Assembly (NCBI GenBank): GCA_012861695.1
Contig: JAAOOA010000127.1
Coordinates: 22,309,267-22,373,266, forward strand
Length of the DNA: 64,000 nucleotides
Source of the DNA: Trematomus loennbergii
Taxonomy: Eukaryota; Chordata; Actinopteri; Perciformes; Nototheniidae
Reading direction: 5' to 3'
Part shown: one piece after another, positions 9,900 through 24,000 of the stretch
How the letters are laid out: every line of letters starts with the position of its first letter
Position numbering within the stretch: position 1 is the stretch's first letter
The notes under the pieces: model-generated
What the model was told of the DNA's origin: nothing
The model's database searches: none
The model's input: the letters and a program-made list of their open reading frames with translations, nothing else
Program-made: the position numbers and the translations under genes

Positions 9900-12191
9900 T
9901 AATTGAAGATGTCGGTACGTTTTTTACACTCCTAAAATATCAGCATTTGGCTCATTGGGTTTAAAGACAAGGACCAAATAACAGAGAAAGCACTTTTATT
10001 GCTGGATGAAGAGCCTCTTCTCACAGAGATTCCTCAAGGGTCCTTTTGAACCTATAGTATATGAGCCTATAAAAGCAGAAACCCTTAGAAAAAGAGGGAG
10101 CTGTTATTTCCCTGATTTGGTGCTGATTTTTCCAACAGCAAATTACTAAAAGTGGGATAATCAACAAACAAGAGGCGCTTCTGTTGTATCTTTCAGAGAG
10201 ATATTAGGAGAAATACCTCTTCTCTCAATCAATCTGTCACTAGTATGGCATCTCAGTGGATTTGCCTGAACCTGAAGAACAATTGAGTTTACTTTATTTC
10301 ATAGGGATGATCCATTCAGCATCAATATAGTCGGTGCAGTCTGTTTATCAAGGGTACTGGTGTTCATTTTCCTGTAAAGTCGTTTTATTCCTGTGTTTAT
10401 TCCAGTTAGTGGCACGATAATACTGAATGCTCTTGAATGCAGCACTCCTGGCTCCAGGGATTTACTGGAGATGTGGGTCACACCTCTTAGTGGCTCAACT
10501 TGTGCCTCCATTAGGGGATGGTGGTGAATCCCACTAAGACAGCTTTCAAGCATTTGTACCACAATGTGGTAGCATTAATGTAGAAATCACTGACAACAGA
10601 GTTTCTTTAATTCTACCACACCGCATGACAGCCAGACTGTTCCAGTTATTTAAGAGTAAAAAGAAGATTATTGCAAATATTGACGAGGACTTTACTTTAT
10701 ACAAAAGTCTTTGCTTTGCTCATTTCTGACTTTTTGATCACTTCGTTGACTAAAACTTCCACTCAGAGAGGCCATTTAATAACGGGAAATTATCAACAAG
10801 TTTCAGTATATCTTGTATTTTTGAAAGACCATGGATTTTTGTTTTTGAGGGTTAAGAGACTAAATAACATGTCATGTTTTCTCACATACTCTTTAGTTTT
10901 GAGTTCATACTGTAACTTGACCTAACACTAAATAGCAATGTAAATGACCTTATTTGTTTCTTTTCACTCAGCCACTGAAACTGATTGATTAACCTCTCAA
11001 TGTTTGCCTTTAAATGTTGTCTTTATTTAAGACACATTGTCAGGGTCAAATTAAGAACTGCTCTGAGTGAATGGCGTCATATAAACACAGTCATTGGCCA
11101 ACATATGAAAGCGTAAAAATAATGATCCTTAACCAATTTGACAGTGATTCATACTATTACTTTACTTTGAATATGTTTTGAAAACATATGAAAAGCAGTT
11201 ATAATCCACATACTAATCAAAAGAATTGCACAAATCAAACTATAAAATATATGCCTGGGTTTAACATAAATAATGATTGTACAGCAACCAACAACAACAC
11301 ATAATCTACGGAAACACAGGTGCTCCATATTAGCTTACCATGTTGTATTTAGTGGATTTGTGCCATGTTTTTGCCCCTGTGTGTTAACACGGTTAAGCAG
11401 CCAGTAAAGGCTGCTCCCACTCAATATAGAGAAGTCATAATGTAATTACACAGCAGGCTGAGAGGAAATGCATCTTCCCTGATGTAAACAGATCTGACTC
11501 ATGAACTTGTCCCCCAGCAGTAATCACTTCAATAATTTGATTTATTTGCACCTTTGGCCAAACCTCCAGACTCTGAGTATTAAGACGTATCTCCAGTCCA
11601 TGTTGGGAACATACTGTATCTCTGAGATGTCTTGACAGGTTCTGTGTTCTCCCATCTTTGTTGTCATGTAACCTCTTATCCTGGAGCTGGCTGCTTCTCA
11701 ATTACACATCACATTAGCTGCTGAAAATACACCCAACTTATTAGCACGCAATTAGTTTTAGAGCGAGCGGCAGATACTGTGATAAGATGTGAAGAGTTTA
11801 ATTGCAAAATATGATTGCCTCTCATGGAGAAAGTGACAAAGAACAAGTAGAAAAACAAACCCAGTCAGATTGAAGGAAAATATATTGTGACTTACCATCT
11901 GAATAAACTTCAACATAACACATACACCACGTTGATATTGTTCATAATCATTGCATGTTATTCTGAATGTCTGGCTCATCCCTTGTGTGGTGTTCGGGTC
12001 AAATTGACCCGATTTCCATTTTCAATGAATACAAAAGATATAAGGATATTTCCTTTCAACCTGAAACTCAATGGCCGGGGCTTATTTATTGTGAAGGACA
12101 TGTGGAATTGTTGAAAAAATGCCCACCCACATTTATGTCCTTCATAAGAGGTTCCGGTATACAATACCAGGACAGACAGACAAACACACAC

Positions 12192-12335
<144 letters not shown>

Positions 12336-12560
12336 TGTATGCATAGAGAAGCTGTTTGATCCTGTTTTCCCTTGATCTTTACCCTTTGTAGTGTGTACAC
12401 AAAACTATCCTAGAACATTATAAACATTTTAGATCTTCCAGAAATGTATGAACATTTTACATTTTCTCGCACTGTCCCCCTCGCACCTGCACGCCGGAGG
12501 AGGGACTAAACAGAGACATAATCTCACATTACAGTGTATAGTGCAGAACTACAATTATCT

Positions 12561-12746
12561 ACCAGCAAAATAGCCAAAAGATATTCTGCTCAGAGAGCCT
12601 TGGAGCTAATAATGGATGAGAGTGAGTGGAATGCATTAGAAGAACACGGTGAAGTGGAATAGGAAGACATTCCTGAAGATGAGGATAATGTGGAGGTAAA
12701 CTCAGAATTTGACAGCGAATTGGAAGATGAATTTGATAAACATTAA
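12561..12746 (+). pseudogene. piggyBac transposase N-terminal relic
   Basis: In one frame it reads KRYSAQRALELIMDESEW, then a stop (TAG at 12660-12662), then an acidic stretch containing EDIPEDEDN and SELEDEFD, and a second stop at 12744-12746. Acidic, Asp/Glu-rich N-termini with an 'A-LELI--ES' start are typical of piggyBac-derived transposases. The DDD catalytic domain and the Cys-rich C-terminus are absent. Its position inside a CCCTTGTG-ended element supports the call. Confidence 0.6.
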
Positions 12747-14362
12747 TGAAAAAATGTTTCATTTACATTTGTCCTAGAAAGCATGAGCAAAATGTAAACC
12801 TGTGTATTTTTTTTTAACATAAATTACATTTTTATCACAAAAAACGATGGACACTTCCATTGTTAAATTTGATCTAGCAAAGAGTATTTTCCAAAAATAA
12901 TCATATATTTCATTTATATTGTTGGGGAATGAGTTAAAGACAATATATATAAGGAATTGTGCATGTTGAATTTAGTTCTGTATTTTTTTTAAACCCTGAA
13001 ATATGTCCCGGGTCAATTTGACCCGAACTTTACCAAAGGGTGCGAAATGTGAACATAACACAAGGGTTAAAAATGTCAAGGTGTGAAAGTAGGTGATTGT
13101 TTGCGACTGCTGTGTTTTGATTTAAGTTCTGACTATGAGCCTGCTGATCTGTGTTGAATCTGTGTTAAATAATCATCACCTCTGTTGGGAGGGAAGTCAT
13201 TTAATGGTTGGCTTGCTGGTTCTGCATCTGTTATTAAGTTTGCTCTAAAAAAGAATCAGACCAAATAACAATGAATCATTGAAGAAAACAGGCCGAGCGA
13301 TGACTGTGTCCTACAAAACAGCCGTGCTATGTGTGAGTTTTTTTCCATTTCAGTAAGTAGAGGACTTCAATGATCCACTTCAGTAATGGCCACGATAATT
13401 GGAGTTACCAGTGAGGCGGAGAGGAAGTCTTCTCTGGTGGGTTTGTGCATTTCAACACAAAGACCTTACAAGATTCACTATGCAACTTTGCAAGTGCTTT
13501 GTCCCCATGGTGCTGTATCCTTGAACTTGTGAAAATCCCTCAGAGTATTTTATGGATAATATGCATGAGGGAAATTAAGAGAATATTTTAATGAGATTCA
13601 AGAGGTATGCAGACATATCTGGAGGCGGTCTGAAATGAGAGGCGAGGCAAGGAAAATTACAATACTTCCCAGTGTGGCACTGATGTGGGTAAGAATCCCC
13701 TCGTCCCCTTCATGATGATGAGGGAAACTGGTTCCATTGACGCTGGGGAATCAAACCTGGCAAATGACCTTGAACGTGTGTTAACCCTTTTTCTTTTTCA
13801 GATTTCAGTCACATATTAGAATGTAATGTCAAGCGAAGTCTTACAGAATTCTTGATAAATATGATGTGAAGAGAGATGAATAATTGTCGGTGTAGGGTTG
13901 GGGATTTTACTATTTAAATAGATAATTTCTTCAGGCTTCTCATGATGAATTTTGGCTGATTTCCAAACGATTATTATCTAAAAACCCACTTTCATCTTGC
14001 CTCAATTCCGTGCTACAACCTAATTTCTGCTAATCTCTGTCAACCAGCCTCTGTATGGCAACTCAAACCAAATACTTGTCTACTTGCCAAACCAGGCTTA
14101 TCACAGAAATAACTGTGTCACTTGCTCTCAATGTTTGATTCTTTAGCTGCAGATGGCTAAGCCTGAGATAATGCATGTGTGTAACATGCACTGAGAGACG
14201 AGAGCATGGCTGGTTGTCTGATTTACAGCAGATTGAACTAAGAGGAAATGTCGCTTTTAAGTCACGTGAGCCCATCCAGTAGTCTTGGTTGATCCCATAG
14301 GCTACTGTATGGTTATTAGTGCAATCCTGCTCTCAGGGAAAACCGCTGGAGTGTATCAGGAC

Positions 14363-14423
14363 ATGCAAATGGCTCCAAGTATATAAGGTCCAGAACAGCT
14401 GGATGAAGTTCAGTCACAAAAGG
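14363..14423 (+). promoter_or_regulatory. nrcam: Octamer + TATA + initiator cluster, candidate nrcam promoter
   Basis: POU octamer ATGCAAAT is at 14363-14370. TATATAAGG follows at 14380-14388. An initiator-like TTCAGTCA puts A at 14412, 32 bp after the first T of the TATA box, which is the usual spacing. Eleven bases later is AAAAG followed by GTGAAAG, a possible donor. The CpG-rich segment with a second candidate first exon begins about 450 bp downstream. That this drives nrcam is inferred from position and strand only. Confidence 0.4.
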
Positions 14424-14869
14424 TGAAAGCATTCATATTCGACAAATGGTTTACTGTGGATTTGACGTTTTATTTTTTTACATTTTGTTTTAATTTCATC
14501 TCTCTCATTTTGCAGGCCTGATTAATGGAAATGTACAGGATTATTAATCATGTAAGGCTGGGAATTTGTTTAGTAGCCTACTAAACATTATTCCTGCTTG
14601 TACAGTAGCATTTTCGTGATTTAATTTAACGATTACACTGCAGCTAAATACATTTAAAAATAAAAACAGCTCCCTGCTGGTAAATAACACTAAATGGAAT
14701 TGCTTAGAATTAAGAGACAACTTTTTGATTTTTTCCCCCTTTATCCCTAAAACTCATCCAGCTGTTGTCCATCTGTGGATTAGAGCCGGTAGGGTGTAAA
14801 GTACATTTAATGTGTCTATTTGGTTAACATTTTTGCTAGAATCGTTCAGTGCCTTGAGGCCACCATCCA

Positions 14870-14950
14870 TCGGTAGCGGCGCTGCAGTGCGCGCAATGGG
14901 CGTGCGCACGCCCCGGAGTGCTGCTGCGCGCCCCCGCCTGTTGTGTTGGA
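14870..14950. promoter_or_regulatory. nrcam: CpG-rich promoter core, likely nrcam
   Basis: A sudden cluster of CpG in otherwise AT-rich DNA, with 'ggtagcggcgctgcagtgcg', TGCGCACGCCCC (an NRF1-like site) and 'tgctgcgcgcccccgcc'. It lies just before an ATG-free, purine-rich segment that ends in a consensus donor. A CpG-type promoter is typical for a neuronal adhesion gene with a noncoding first exon. Confidence 0.6.
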
Positions 14951-15125
14951 GAGCTGGTGGGGAGAGGAAGAGAGGACCAGAGAGGCAGAGGAGGAGACAA
15001 GTGCAAAGAGGCTCGGCAGTGAACGGGACTCCACGTAAATAAACAGCAGACGGTATCGCTGTGTCGCAGGGGACTGAAGATAGAGAACAGGCTCCGTGTT
15101 TCCCACCGCCGAGGAAGCAGATAAG
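14945..15125 (+). other. nrcam: Probable nrcam noncoding exon 1 (5' UTR)
   Basis: From about 14945 the sequence lacks ATG on the + strand until its end at GCAGATAAG, where GTGAGC (15126-15131) forms a consensus donor. The transcription start is uncertain. No other gene lies between here and the nrcam coding exons on this strand, and long 5'-UTR introns are known in NRCAM genes. The reverse-strand 176-codon frame over this segment looks like a by-product of its GC content. Confidence 0.55.
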
Positions 15126-17659
15126 GTGAGCTAATTGATGCCATTCATAATAAACACGTGTCGTAGCTCTCAGTTCTGTCAGGAGTTTGTGGGAGAAAAG
15201 CAGCGAGTTGGATGCTGTAAGGCTGTCAATGAAAGCACTGTGCTCTTCAATGCATAAGGTTAAAGACCCGAGGGTTGTTGACACGCTACATCTCTGGGAA
15301 ATAATTTAAAGACACATTAACGCGTTAGCCTCCTGCGTGTGGTCATCAGAGAGAGCAGGTGCATGTGTGCATATTACGGAGTGCGACTGTCAATCAAATG
15401 TGTGCTGCTTTGAAAGACGGTGGGAGAAATCATTGTCACCTGTCTTCCGGTTTGAACCTTGGATATGATCTGTACTTTGACTCATGGTGCTCACATTACA
15501 CGTGGTGAGTAAATATAGATTTATGGATAACACGATGGATAGATCTGTTGTATTTGTCAGTTGTTGTTTTGCCCTGTTATGATAAAAAAGCTGTCCTCTT
15601 ACAGAAATCCCTCATGTCCTAAGCTGATTTGCTCCCCTCATGTTTCATTCCCTTCATATTCATTCTCAGTCTTGTTTTGACTGACCAGTCAGTTTGTTTA
15701 GTCTAATTTCCCTTCATCAGACTCAATCTGATTAGATAGCCCCCCGAGATTCACCCATTACATCCCATGCCATTTATTATACTAGCCAAACAATTGCTTT
15801 CCTGAACAAAAACCCACACATTCCCACCCAAATCCTCTGCTTACTCCCCCCCTCCCTTTTCTGTCTCCCCTTGGTCAAAGCTTTACTCAAGGGGGGGACT
15901 CACATCACGCAACAACACCCCCCACCCCTCTTGCTCCAGACACTCTCACTCATACACACAACCAGACACACATGTCACAGCTACACACTTTCGCTGCCTG
16001 CTCTGATAGCCGTATTAATACAATGCTAATGACCCCTGCTTTATTGTCTTGTTCTAACTCTCTCTCTGAAAGGGTTGACACACTTTCTAGTGATGTTTAT
16101 TCACTGCGGGCAGACTATTGTTAATCTGTCTAAGAAGATAACAATATCCCCCTATCCCTGCCTTATGTCTAGTTTGCATTAATTTACAAACAGGCGGCAA
16201 AATCTGTGATACCACTTTACGTACGCATATTGAGGACTGTGTGTTCACATATCTTCACCAGGGTAAGTCAGGATGTTGCTGGAGCTGATTTTATACAGTC
16301 AATGCTTGAGTCGAGAGAGCCAATTCTCAGCGGCTACTGGAACTATTCTGACAGGACATTTCAGGCTCATTTGACCAATGTGGAGAAATGTAGAACAAGA
16401 TATTGACCTACATTGTGCTGCCATCTTTACTTTCACCCTCAGCACAAACGCCAGGCGGGGAGATTTGCATAACTAAGGGATTATCATGACACACGTTGCT
16501 GGAGTTATTGTGAGAGCACCAGTCAGTCACATTGCTGACCTAAAACCAGTGGCGGGTAGCCCTGCTGCGGGGGCTATGGGAAAAGCTTGGGTGTTGGAGG
16601 GAAAATGCCACTTATTTCACTCTGTGGGCAGCATGAAACACGCAGACTATTCTGTGAGAAGTGATCAACGCTCCTTCTGTAAGCGGCCGTCTGTGGCATT
16701 ATGAACTCCGCCAACCGCATGATGGGACAAAGTGTCTCATAGAAAGAAAGACTTGTTCTGTGTCACTTGCGTTGATCATGATGACATAATTTCTGAAAAG
16801 GAACTGAGCTGAACCCGAGTGCCTTTCTCTTGTGATTGATTTCTCCAAGGACAGACTTCATTCATGTCTTAGAAATTATGTTTCAAAGATGTGAATTTTA
16901 GATTGATCTCCAACTGCAGCTGAAGTCAGAGTAGCAGACAGTAGTATTGTAGACTTTTGGAAATAAGGACCTCAAAGTCCTCTGTATTCTAAAGGATACT
17001 TCTGGATAAAGACAACTTCGTCCTACTTTTGTATTTTTCACTGTCTTTTCTACTGTTTTTTTTTTAATTTGTTTGTACTCGTACCCTTATTGCTGATATC
17101 TGGGGAAATGACAACATTGCAGAGATTACAGGCAAGAAATAAGTATAGTTGATTGACATTAAATGAATCTGCAACTATTACGTTTTATTCAGTCATTTTA
17201 AAATATTTCTCTGCTTATTCTGCTCCTTTTTTCCGTTGGAGCTTCTCAAATATGACAACTTGATGCCCTCAAAAATTGTAACTGCAAATGAAGTTCAAAT
17301 GAATCAAGCAATTTGCTGACATTATCTTGAGATCTTGGACATTGTAACAGGCAGTTTTCAATATTTTCTGACATTTCATAGACAAAGATTATTTATTGAT
17401 TGTTTGACAAAACGGAGAAACAGAGTTTCAGTACTGGATCAGACAACCAGACAGTTTGTAAACAAGACAACAGATTATTTAAACCACATTGTATGGAGTT
17501 AAGATTATGAATACCTGTATGTAAGTAGTATTCCTTTTATCCCCGGAAAACTGTGTATGTGACTCCAATAAGTACAGTAGTTCGTCTGTTAAATTTACTG
17601 GAAGTTTACAACGTACTGTTAATAGAAACAACATTACAATTAGCCTTTGTTTTCTCTGC

Positions 17660-18061
17660 TTAAAGGTAGGGTAGGTAAGAATGGAGAAACCAGCTCGAGT
17701 GCGCTAGAATTTGAAAGTACACAACCGAAAAAAATCTGCCCCTTCCTTCAGACTTCCTTACAGAGCCCCTCCTCCAACACACACGAACGCGCACATGACC
17801 AATGGGGGCAAGAGATACGTTTGTGCATGAGATGGAAGACTGACAGGCAGGTAGGCCATCCAGTTATCTGCCGCGGGCCGGGTCTAGCTTTTGGTCTAGC
17901 TTTGGACTAGCTTTTTACAGCGCCACGGTTTCCACAGATAAAATATTTGTATATATTTATTGTCAAAGCATTTAATGTATTCATTGCTATCGGGATGTTA
18001 AGAGCATTCCATGGAATATAACAAAAAGTGTTTCTGAAGTGAATTACCTACCTACCTTTAA
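17660..18061. mobile_element. TTAA-flanked miniature element, family A copy 1
   Basis: It starts TTAAAGGTAGGGTAGGTAAG and ends in CTACCTACCTTTAA, so the ends are inverted repeats with TTAA on both sides. The body is highly similar to 36223-36611: 'cgagtgcgctagaatttgaaa', 'acacacgaacgcgcacatgacc', 'gctatcgggatgttaagagc'. No coding capacity; about 400 bp. Confidence 0.85.
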
Positions 18062-21000
18062 TGAATATGTCCAACCTTGTGGTTTGTTTACAACCTGTAT
18101 GGTCATCTGACTTCTTGTGTTTCCTGTCCTGTTTGGCTTCTTTAAGCGCTGGTGCCATGCCCTCAGATCCCATCAGTTAAATGTGATCACTACCCTGTAA
18201 CAGCTATGACCAAAACTATAAAACGTATGCCCAAGACAACAACGTATGCCCAAAACAACAATTATTGATAAAATATTGTTTAAAATGTGCTGTGATCATT
18301 TATTTTCCATTGAGAGTAGCACATGCACAGTTAGGTTATGGATCATCACACAGTAGGTCACTCCAGCCTATTGACTGGATGATTGACTGTGTCCTGGAGA
18401 CACGTGTCCTGCCCTGAGCGCAGTCGATCCACCAGCCGCTGTGAATAGAAGGCTGTGCTGCTCAGCTGTGATGGGGCTACATCTCCAGGGATCAACAGAG
18501 GCCTATGCCTGTCCATTAGTGTCACTGAGGTGTGGGTGTTTTCCCAGTGGGCCAGTCACACACAGAAGCCCAGCACACTGACATCGCCTGGACCTCCTTG
18601 TCAGAAGCATGTTCATCTCATTTTGGGACTGATGAGCGCCTCATTAGGGGACCACAGAGGGAACGCTGACTCCCCTAACCCCCCGGTTCACGGCTGCTTG
18701 AACACTTGCCTTGGCTGTAATTTGGACAAATCTATGCAGGGGTAAATGAGTACATGCAAAGAAGGACATGCATGTTCATCACAGACACACACTTTCCCTC
18801 TCCGTCTGTGTGTGTGTGGTCTGTATGGTTGCAAGCTGGTCGGTGCAATTAGAGTTTCACACTCAGTTAGGCAGCAGTCTCTAATGGGGATTGACGCGTT
18901 ACTGCGAATCCTCTCCACACAGCTACAACTGTTGATGTTTATGTACTAGACCTTTATTATAATTCCAGGAGTGGATGGTGATAGATGACTAAGGAAAATG
19001 TATATTTATGGAGATTTATGTGTTGCTCATAGCCCAACTCAGACTGGTTTTCTGAGTAATTGGATCAAAAGATGTGGAGGTACTTCATACTGAGTTTTTA
19101 GTCAAATGATTAGTTTGCAGATGAAAATCTGTAATTTATTAAGAAAACATTATTAAGCTGTAATTCCCCAATGTGCGGATGTTCTGCTTTTTCCTATTTT
19201 GTTAAACATGTTTTTAATTAAACATCTAGTAGTTTGAGAGTTTTAGTTCAACATAACAAGCAGTCTGAACATGTCAAATTTGGAAAATCTTTATCAGCAG
19301 AATCATCAGTAATGAAAGCTGTTTTAATTTGCAGTTCTTACCTAAAGCGTTGTCCTTACATAAGGATGCATTTTTTGGAGCAGGTAATTTGCACAGATGG
19401 TGGATAAGTAGCGGTCAGTGCGGATGTCCCTGTACGGCCCTCTGTGACGGAGTCGTTACACCAGAGCTTTTCCCCATGACAGTCATCGAGCCTGATCACT
19501 CAAGGTTGCTCAGGGAACGCTATTATCGCCTTGTCAGGTTATTACACCCCTTAGTGAGAACAAAGCGTTTAGAGATGCTCTTTTCTGTCCAAACCAACTG
19601 CCAGGGAGTGACGGCAATAAAGCCTCCTTTTGAAGTTGGGGTAATGGGATGTAATGTTGTGGGTTTTATGTTCCCTCTCCTCCCCCAGTAGAGCGCCTGA
19701 CAGGTTAACTAGCTACATGTACCACTAGATCTGACTCCTAGTCAACCTTGAGTTTACTTGCTATGAACAGATGAAAATCAGACTTGAAATGTGCACTCGG
19801 GGTAAATTATCTAAATGCCCATAAGATGATCTGCTATCTTGCCACCCAGTAGAAGAATTGGAGGGAGGGAAAGGAAAAGTGGGAGTGTTTTTAAGGCTAT
19901 GAGGGTTGCAGCAGGGAGGAGGGGTGGATCATGTACCTCGGTCGACGCTGAGAAGGGGCAGGGGGAACAAAGGGGGTCTGTTTTCTCTGTCTGTACTGGC
20001 GGGGCGGCTGTCCTCGCCTCTTTTCTTGCAGTATAAGGGGGTGATGCAGGGTTATGCCTGAGAAGATCCACAAAAGAAACTTGGGTGTTGGAGCCTCGGT
20101 TTCAACACAGTTGTTCCTGCTGAAGAGGACTGGAGAGGCAGTCATTGCTACCGGCAGCATTGGGCCTGTTTTAAGCTCTGGCCAACTTTAGATGGGCAGC
20201 AGATGATAGAGAGGTAGTTGGTGGCCCGGTGGCATCACATAACAAGGACCACTGCTTCCCTTTCCCGTCCTGAACACAACAGGAGGTGGGCATTGCTCCA
20301 CCGGCAGGGAGTAGGCTCGCCAAAATAACAGAGAATTCAGGATGAGTGTGCACTTGAATGCTTTCTAGTCTGTTCTAGAGGCTCCATCCTCCTCCTATTT
20401 GCATAGAGCTTAAGAGTAACTCGGCCGCACATCCCACTCTCTGTTGGCACACCAATTCAGCCCACTTGTGTTCAGCAAATACATCGCCACTGCTCCTATT
20501 CTATTTGGAGATTTGAATAGTGGGCCCTGCCAGGAAATCCACCATAACCCTCAAAATCTCTCACCAGCCTGTTGTTGAACGTTACATCCTATAAACTTGT
20601 AGAAGCAGGAATCTTCAGAAATGGGCGTAGTGAAGGTGTAGATTATTTTTGTCTCCCAAGCACATGATGCAACAGTGATTGAATCAACAGGAAAGACAGG
20701 GACACTTAGCTGTCAGCCCATGAATAAAGTTGACATGGAAACACAAAGTGGCTTTTCCATGGTTCAGGAGTCTCGCTGACCTCAAGGTCTTATTTAGGGC
20801 CAGACCTTCTAATGCTTACCCTGTTCAAACCTCTACCCCATCCCACACCCCGGCCGAGGGTAAGACACCATGTTAGCAGCTCAGCAGCCACCACTGAAGG
20901 GCCCTTAATCCAAGTGGGATGACAGCTTGGCTCTGGATGCTGTTGCTGTGGCGCTGAGACCAATGGGCTTTTCTTTCCCTCTTTTTCATCTCTTAAACCC

Positions 21001-24000
21001 CCAAACACAGCCACAGGAATCCTGGGAAAAAAATTCTCCCGGGGGAGACAAAGGAATGGGATGGTAAACAAATCCAAGTGTAGATCTGAGATTCCTCCAT
21101 TCATCAGAAGTTAAATGTGCATATCTCTTTTGAGATAGCGAAGGCAAAAAATGATACAATGCTAGCTTGGGATGTTTTGTTGTTGAATTTTTGTTTTTGT
21201 CCTGGTGTTAGGTAAAAACATAATCTATACCCAGATAATCTTTGTCCAGGCTTCAAAATGATTAGGGAAGATTGAGGTCAGAAAAAACCATTAGTGTCAT
21301 AGAATTTGGTGCCGCGGTCAAACCAGATCCCTTTTCCTCCCTGTGCACCAATCAGAGCCGACCAGAGATTACACGTGGAAAGCCAACGTTGGTAAAACAA
21401 TGGGCATCATTAGACAGTAGTGATCGGCCAGGCTGATACTACAAATTGTCCTTTTCAGGGCATTATTCATTTTGTCTCCGTGTTCAATTGTGAAAATTGT
21501 CAATTGTTCTGTTCAGGCGATTGACAGACAGACAGTCATGGTCATGGCCACAGTCATTCTACAAGGGACAATGGCAAACATTTAAAGGGGAAGCTTCTCA
21601 AATGCGAGGATTTGCTGCTTTTCTCTGTTTTATATGAATGTATTTTGACTGTTGGTTTTACAAAAGACCATCAATAATCTCGGACTGGATGTTGGATATC
21701 TGTTTGTATTCATTCCTGATATTCCTCTACATAATAATCAACAGTGGAATTAATCTTCACATACTGTAAAGCCCTAGACATCTGGGTTTAAGAGATTATT
21801 AATTGTATATCTATGATTGATAAAACAGATTTAACATTGAAACTGACATTCATTGTGTATACTTTAGCATTTTTCAAGATCCATATAACATCACAGACAA
21901 AATGTAAAAAAAGAAAATTGGTTTCAAATTTGATTTATTAACAAAACCCAAGGACATCCACCATGGAAATGACTGTGCTCAGGCCCTGTGCCAGAGCAAT
22001 TTAGGATCAATCGTTGGCAATGGAATAGCAATCAGTATAATCTCCTTGTGGTCAGTCCTTTGCTGGTCTCTCAGTGCCGGGCGTCTTTAGGAGCTGGAAG
22101 AATGTAATTGTCACTGAGATAATTCCTTGCTGTGGGCTAGCTGAGCCCGGTGTGAGGATGGGAGGACAGACAAATGGCAACTTCATTTATCAGGATCTTG
22201 TCTAAGGCTGGCTGGCCTGATAACCCAATCAAACGTCGAGTGTGGCTGAAGCCTGTCTGGGCCAACACTGGGCTTTTTCAGCTCTGTGTTTGTCTCTATG
22301 TGGAAATATCAATGAGTCTTTGTCAGTGTGCCATGGTTTATAGCCAAAGCCCAACAGTGGTATGAGCCTAAAGTCTCTCAAAGCAGAAATGACACTAACA
22401 ATCTTTACGTTTCAAAGCAGAAATGGTCTTTTCCATGAGCTTCATTTCCTGTCTTCACACAATTACACCATTGTACAGTTGGATCTTGGCAATGAATGAC
22501 ATTCTTTATGATGATTTTAGTTGGTATTGTCCTGGCAAAGGTTGAAAAGGACTATTCTGAGTCAGACCTAATGCTCCGGTCTTCGAGGTTGGCTGGTTTT
22601 GGGCCTCTCGGGGCTCAAGTCACAATGACCACGTCTCTGTATGAGTGGAGCTATGGTGGACATGTTACTCAAAGGGGTTACTGCATGACAGATTGTACGC
22701 CTCCACAGACCCTGTGAGAGGAAAATAGGACACTTTCACTCACTGGTCATTTGTGATGTGTCACTGAGGTGGAATTCATATAGCTCTCAGTTCTGAAATG
22801 AGTATCTTGATTGTAGCTGACATTTGGTGGTATGTAGAAGGCTCAGCTCAGAGGCGAAGGGGCACTCTTTAGATGTGCTTTCATGAAATGTGATTGGTGT
22901 GGAATAATAGATGAAATTGTTAATGTACTGAGGGGCTGCAGTGAGCTGCTGTACTCACTCTTCTGGGTTATGCATTTTTTTAGCTTTAATTAAGTGCACA
23001 GCTGAGGCTTTTTACATGATTGTCAAAACCGCCATCTCCATAAAAATGTGAGTTCCCTTTTTTAAATGATAATGATTCAAATTGTAGTTTTATTTTCAGA
23101 GCCAGCCTTTCAGATCATGATACTGTATGCATAGTGCACTTATGGAATTATTAAAACCTGGCTCATAATCTCAGCCATGTGATTTAAATAAAAGAGCAGT
23201 CGCTGCCCTGAGAGCAGATTATGCTCTGATGCTCTGTGTGTCTCTGACTCTGTTCCTTTGTGTATTCCCTTTCCTTTCTAAAGCTCATATCACTTTCGGA
23301 GTATATTTCACATATGCTTCACAGCCACTTGTAAATCCATCACCATATGCCATTCAGACTGCATTAGATACAACTATATACCTTATATTTAGTAATTTGA
23401 TTTGCAAAGACATAGCATTGCGCCAATGGCTTCAAGCAATGCATGAAAGGTCAACAAAATAAGTGTTAAATGTTTGTCCTTTTTCTTTTTTTCCTTTCTC
23501 TTAAGTGACATTTAATCATGCATCTCAGTGTTACTCACTCATTAGGGAATTTGAGATAAAAAAGATGTTGTTACCCACATTTCCCCCCAAAAAAATCTTG
23601 CATGTGTCTACTGTACTGTGTTCAGAAGCCTAAGGGAAACTGGTAGCATTAATTATATCCATGCATATTTTATGAATTTAAAGATTTCTCTGTTTTCAAC
23701 ATTGCTTTTAAATGTAGGCGTTGTTCACTGATATAGTGCCTAATCAGACTAGAATTGGGGAACCACACAGAGGTCGGACTGATTGGATTCTCCACGGTCA
23801 TCGAAGTGGAAAAAAATCTAATTATGCCTTAGGCGTCCCAAGTCAAACTCCCTAGGATTACCCTGGCCCTGCACCCAAAACCCAACCCTGGGAGAGAGTG
23901 ATAACTAGACTCCCATAATCTGAAGCTATACGGCTGACTAGAGGGGGTGTGGGGTTGGTGATGAAATCCCTGCAAAACCTACCAACACAACTGCAAGGAT

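Noticed and set aside
14754..15284. Reverse-strand frame of 176 codons, the longest in the window
   Set aside because: It overlies the CpG-rich segment, where stop codons are rare by composition. No domain is recognisable, and the + strand there ends in a splice donor.
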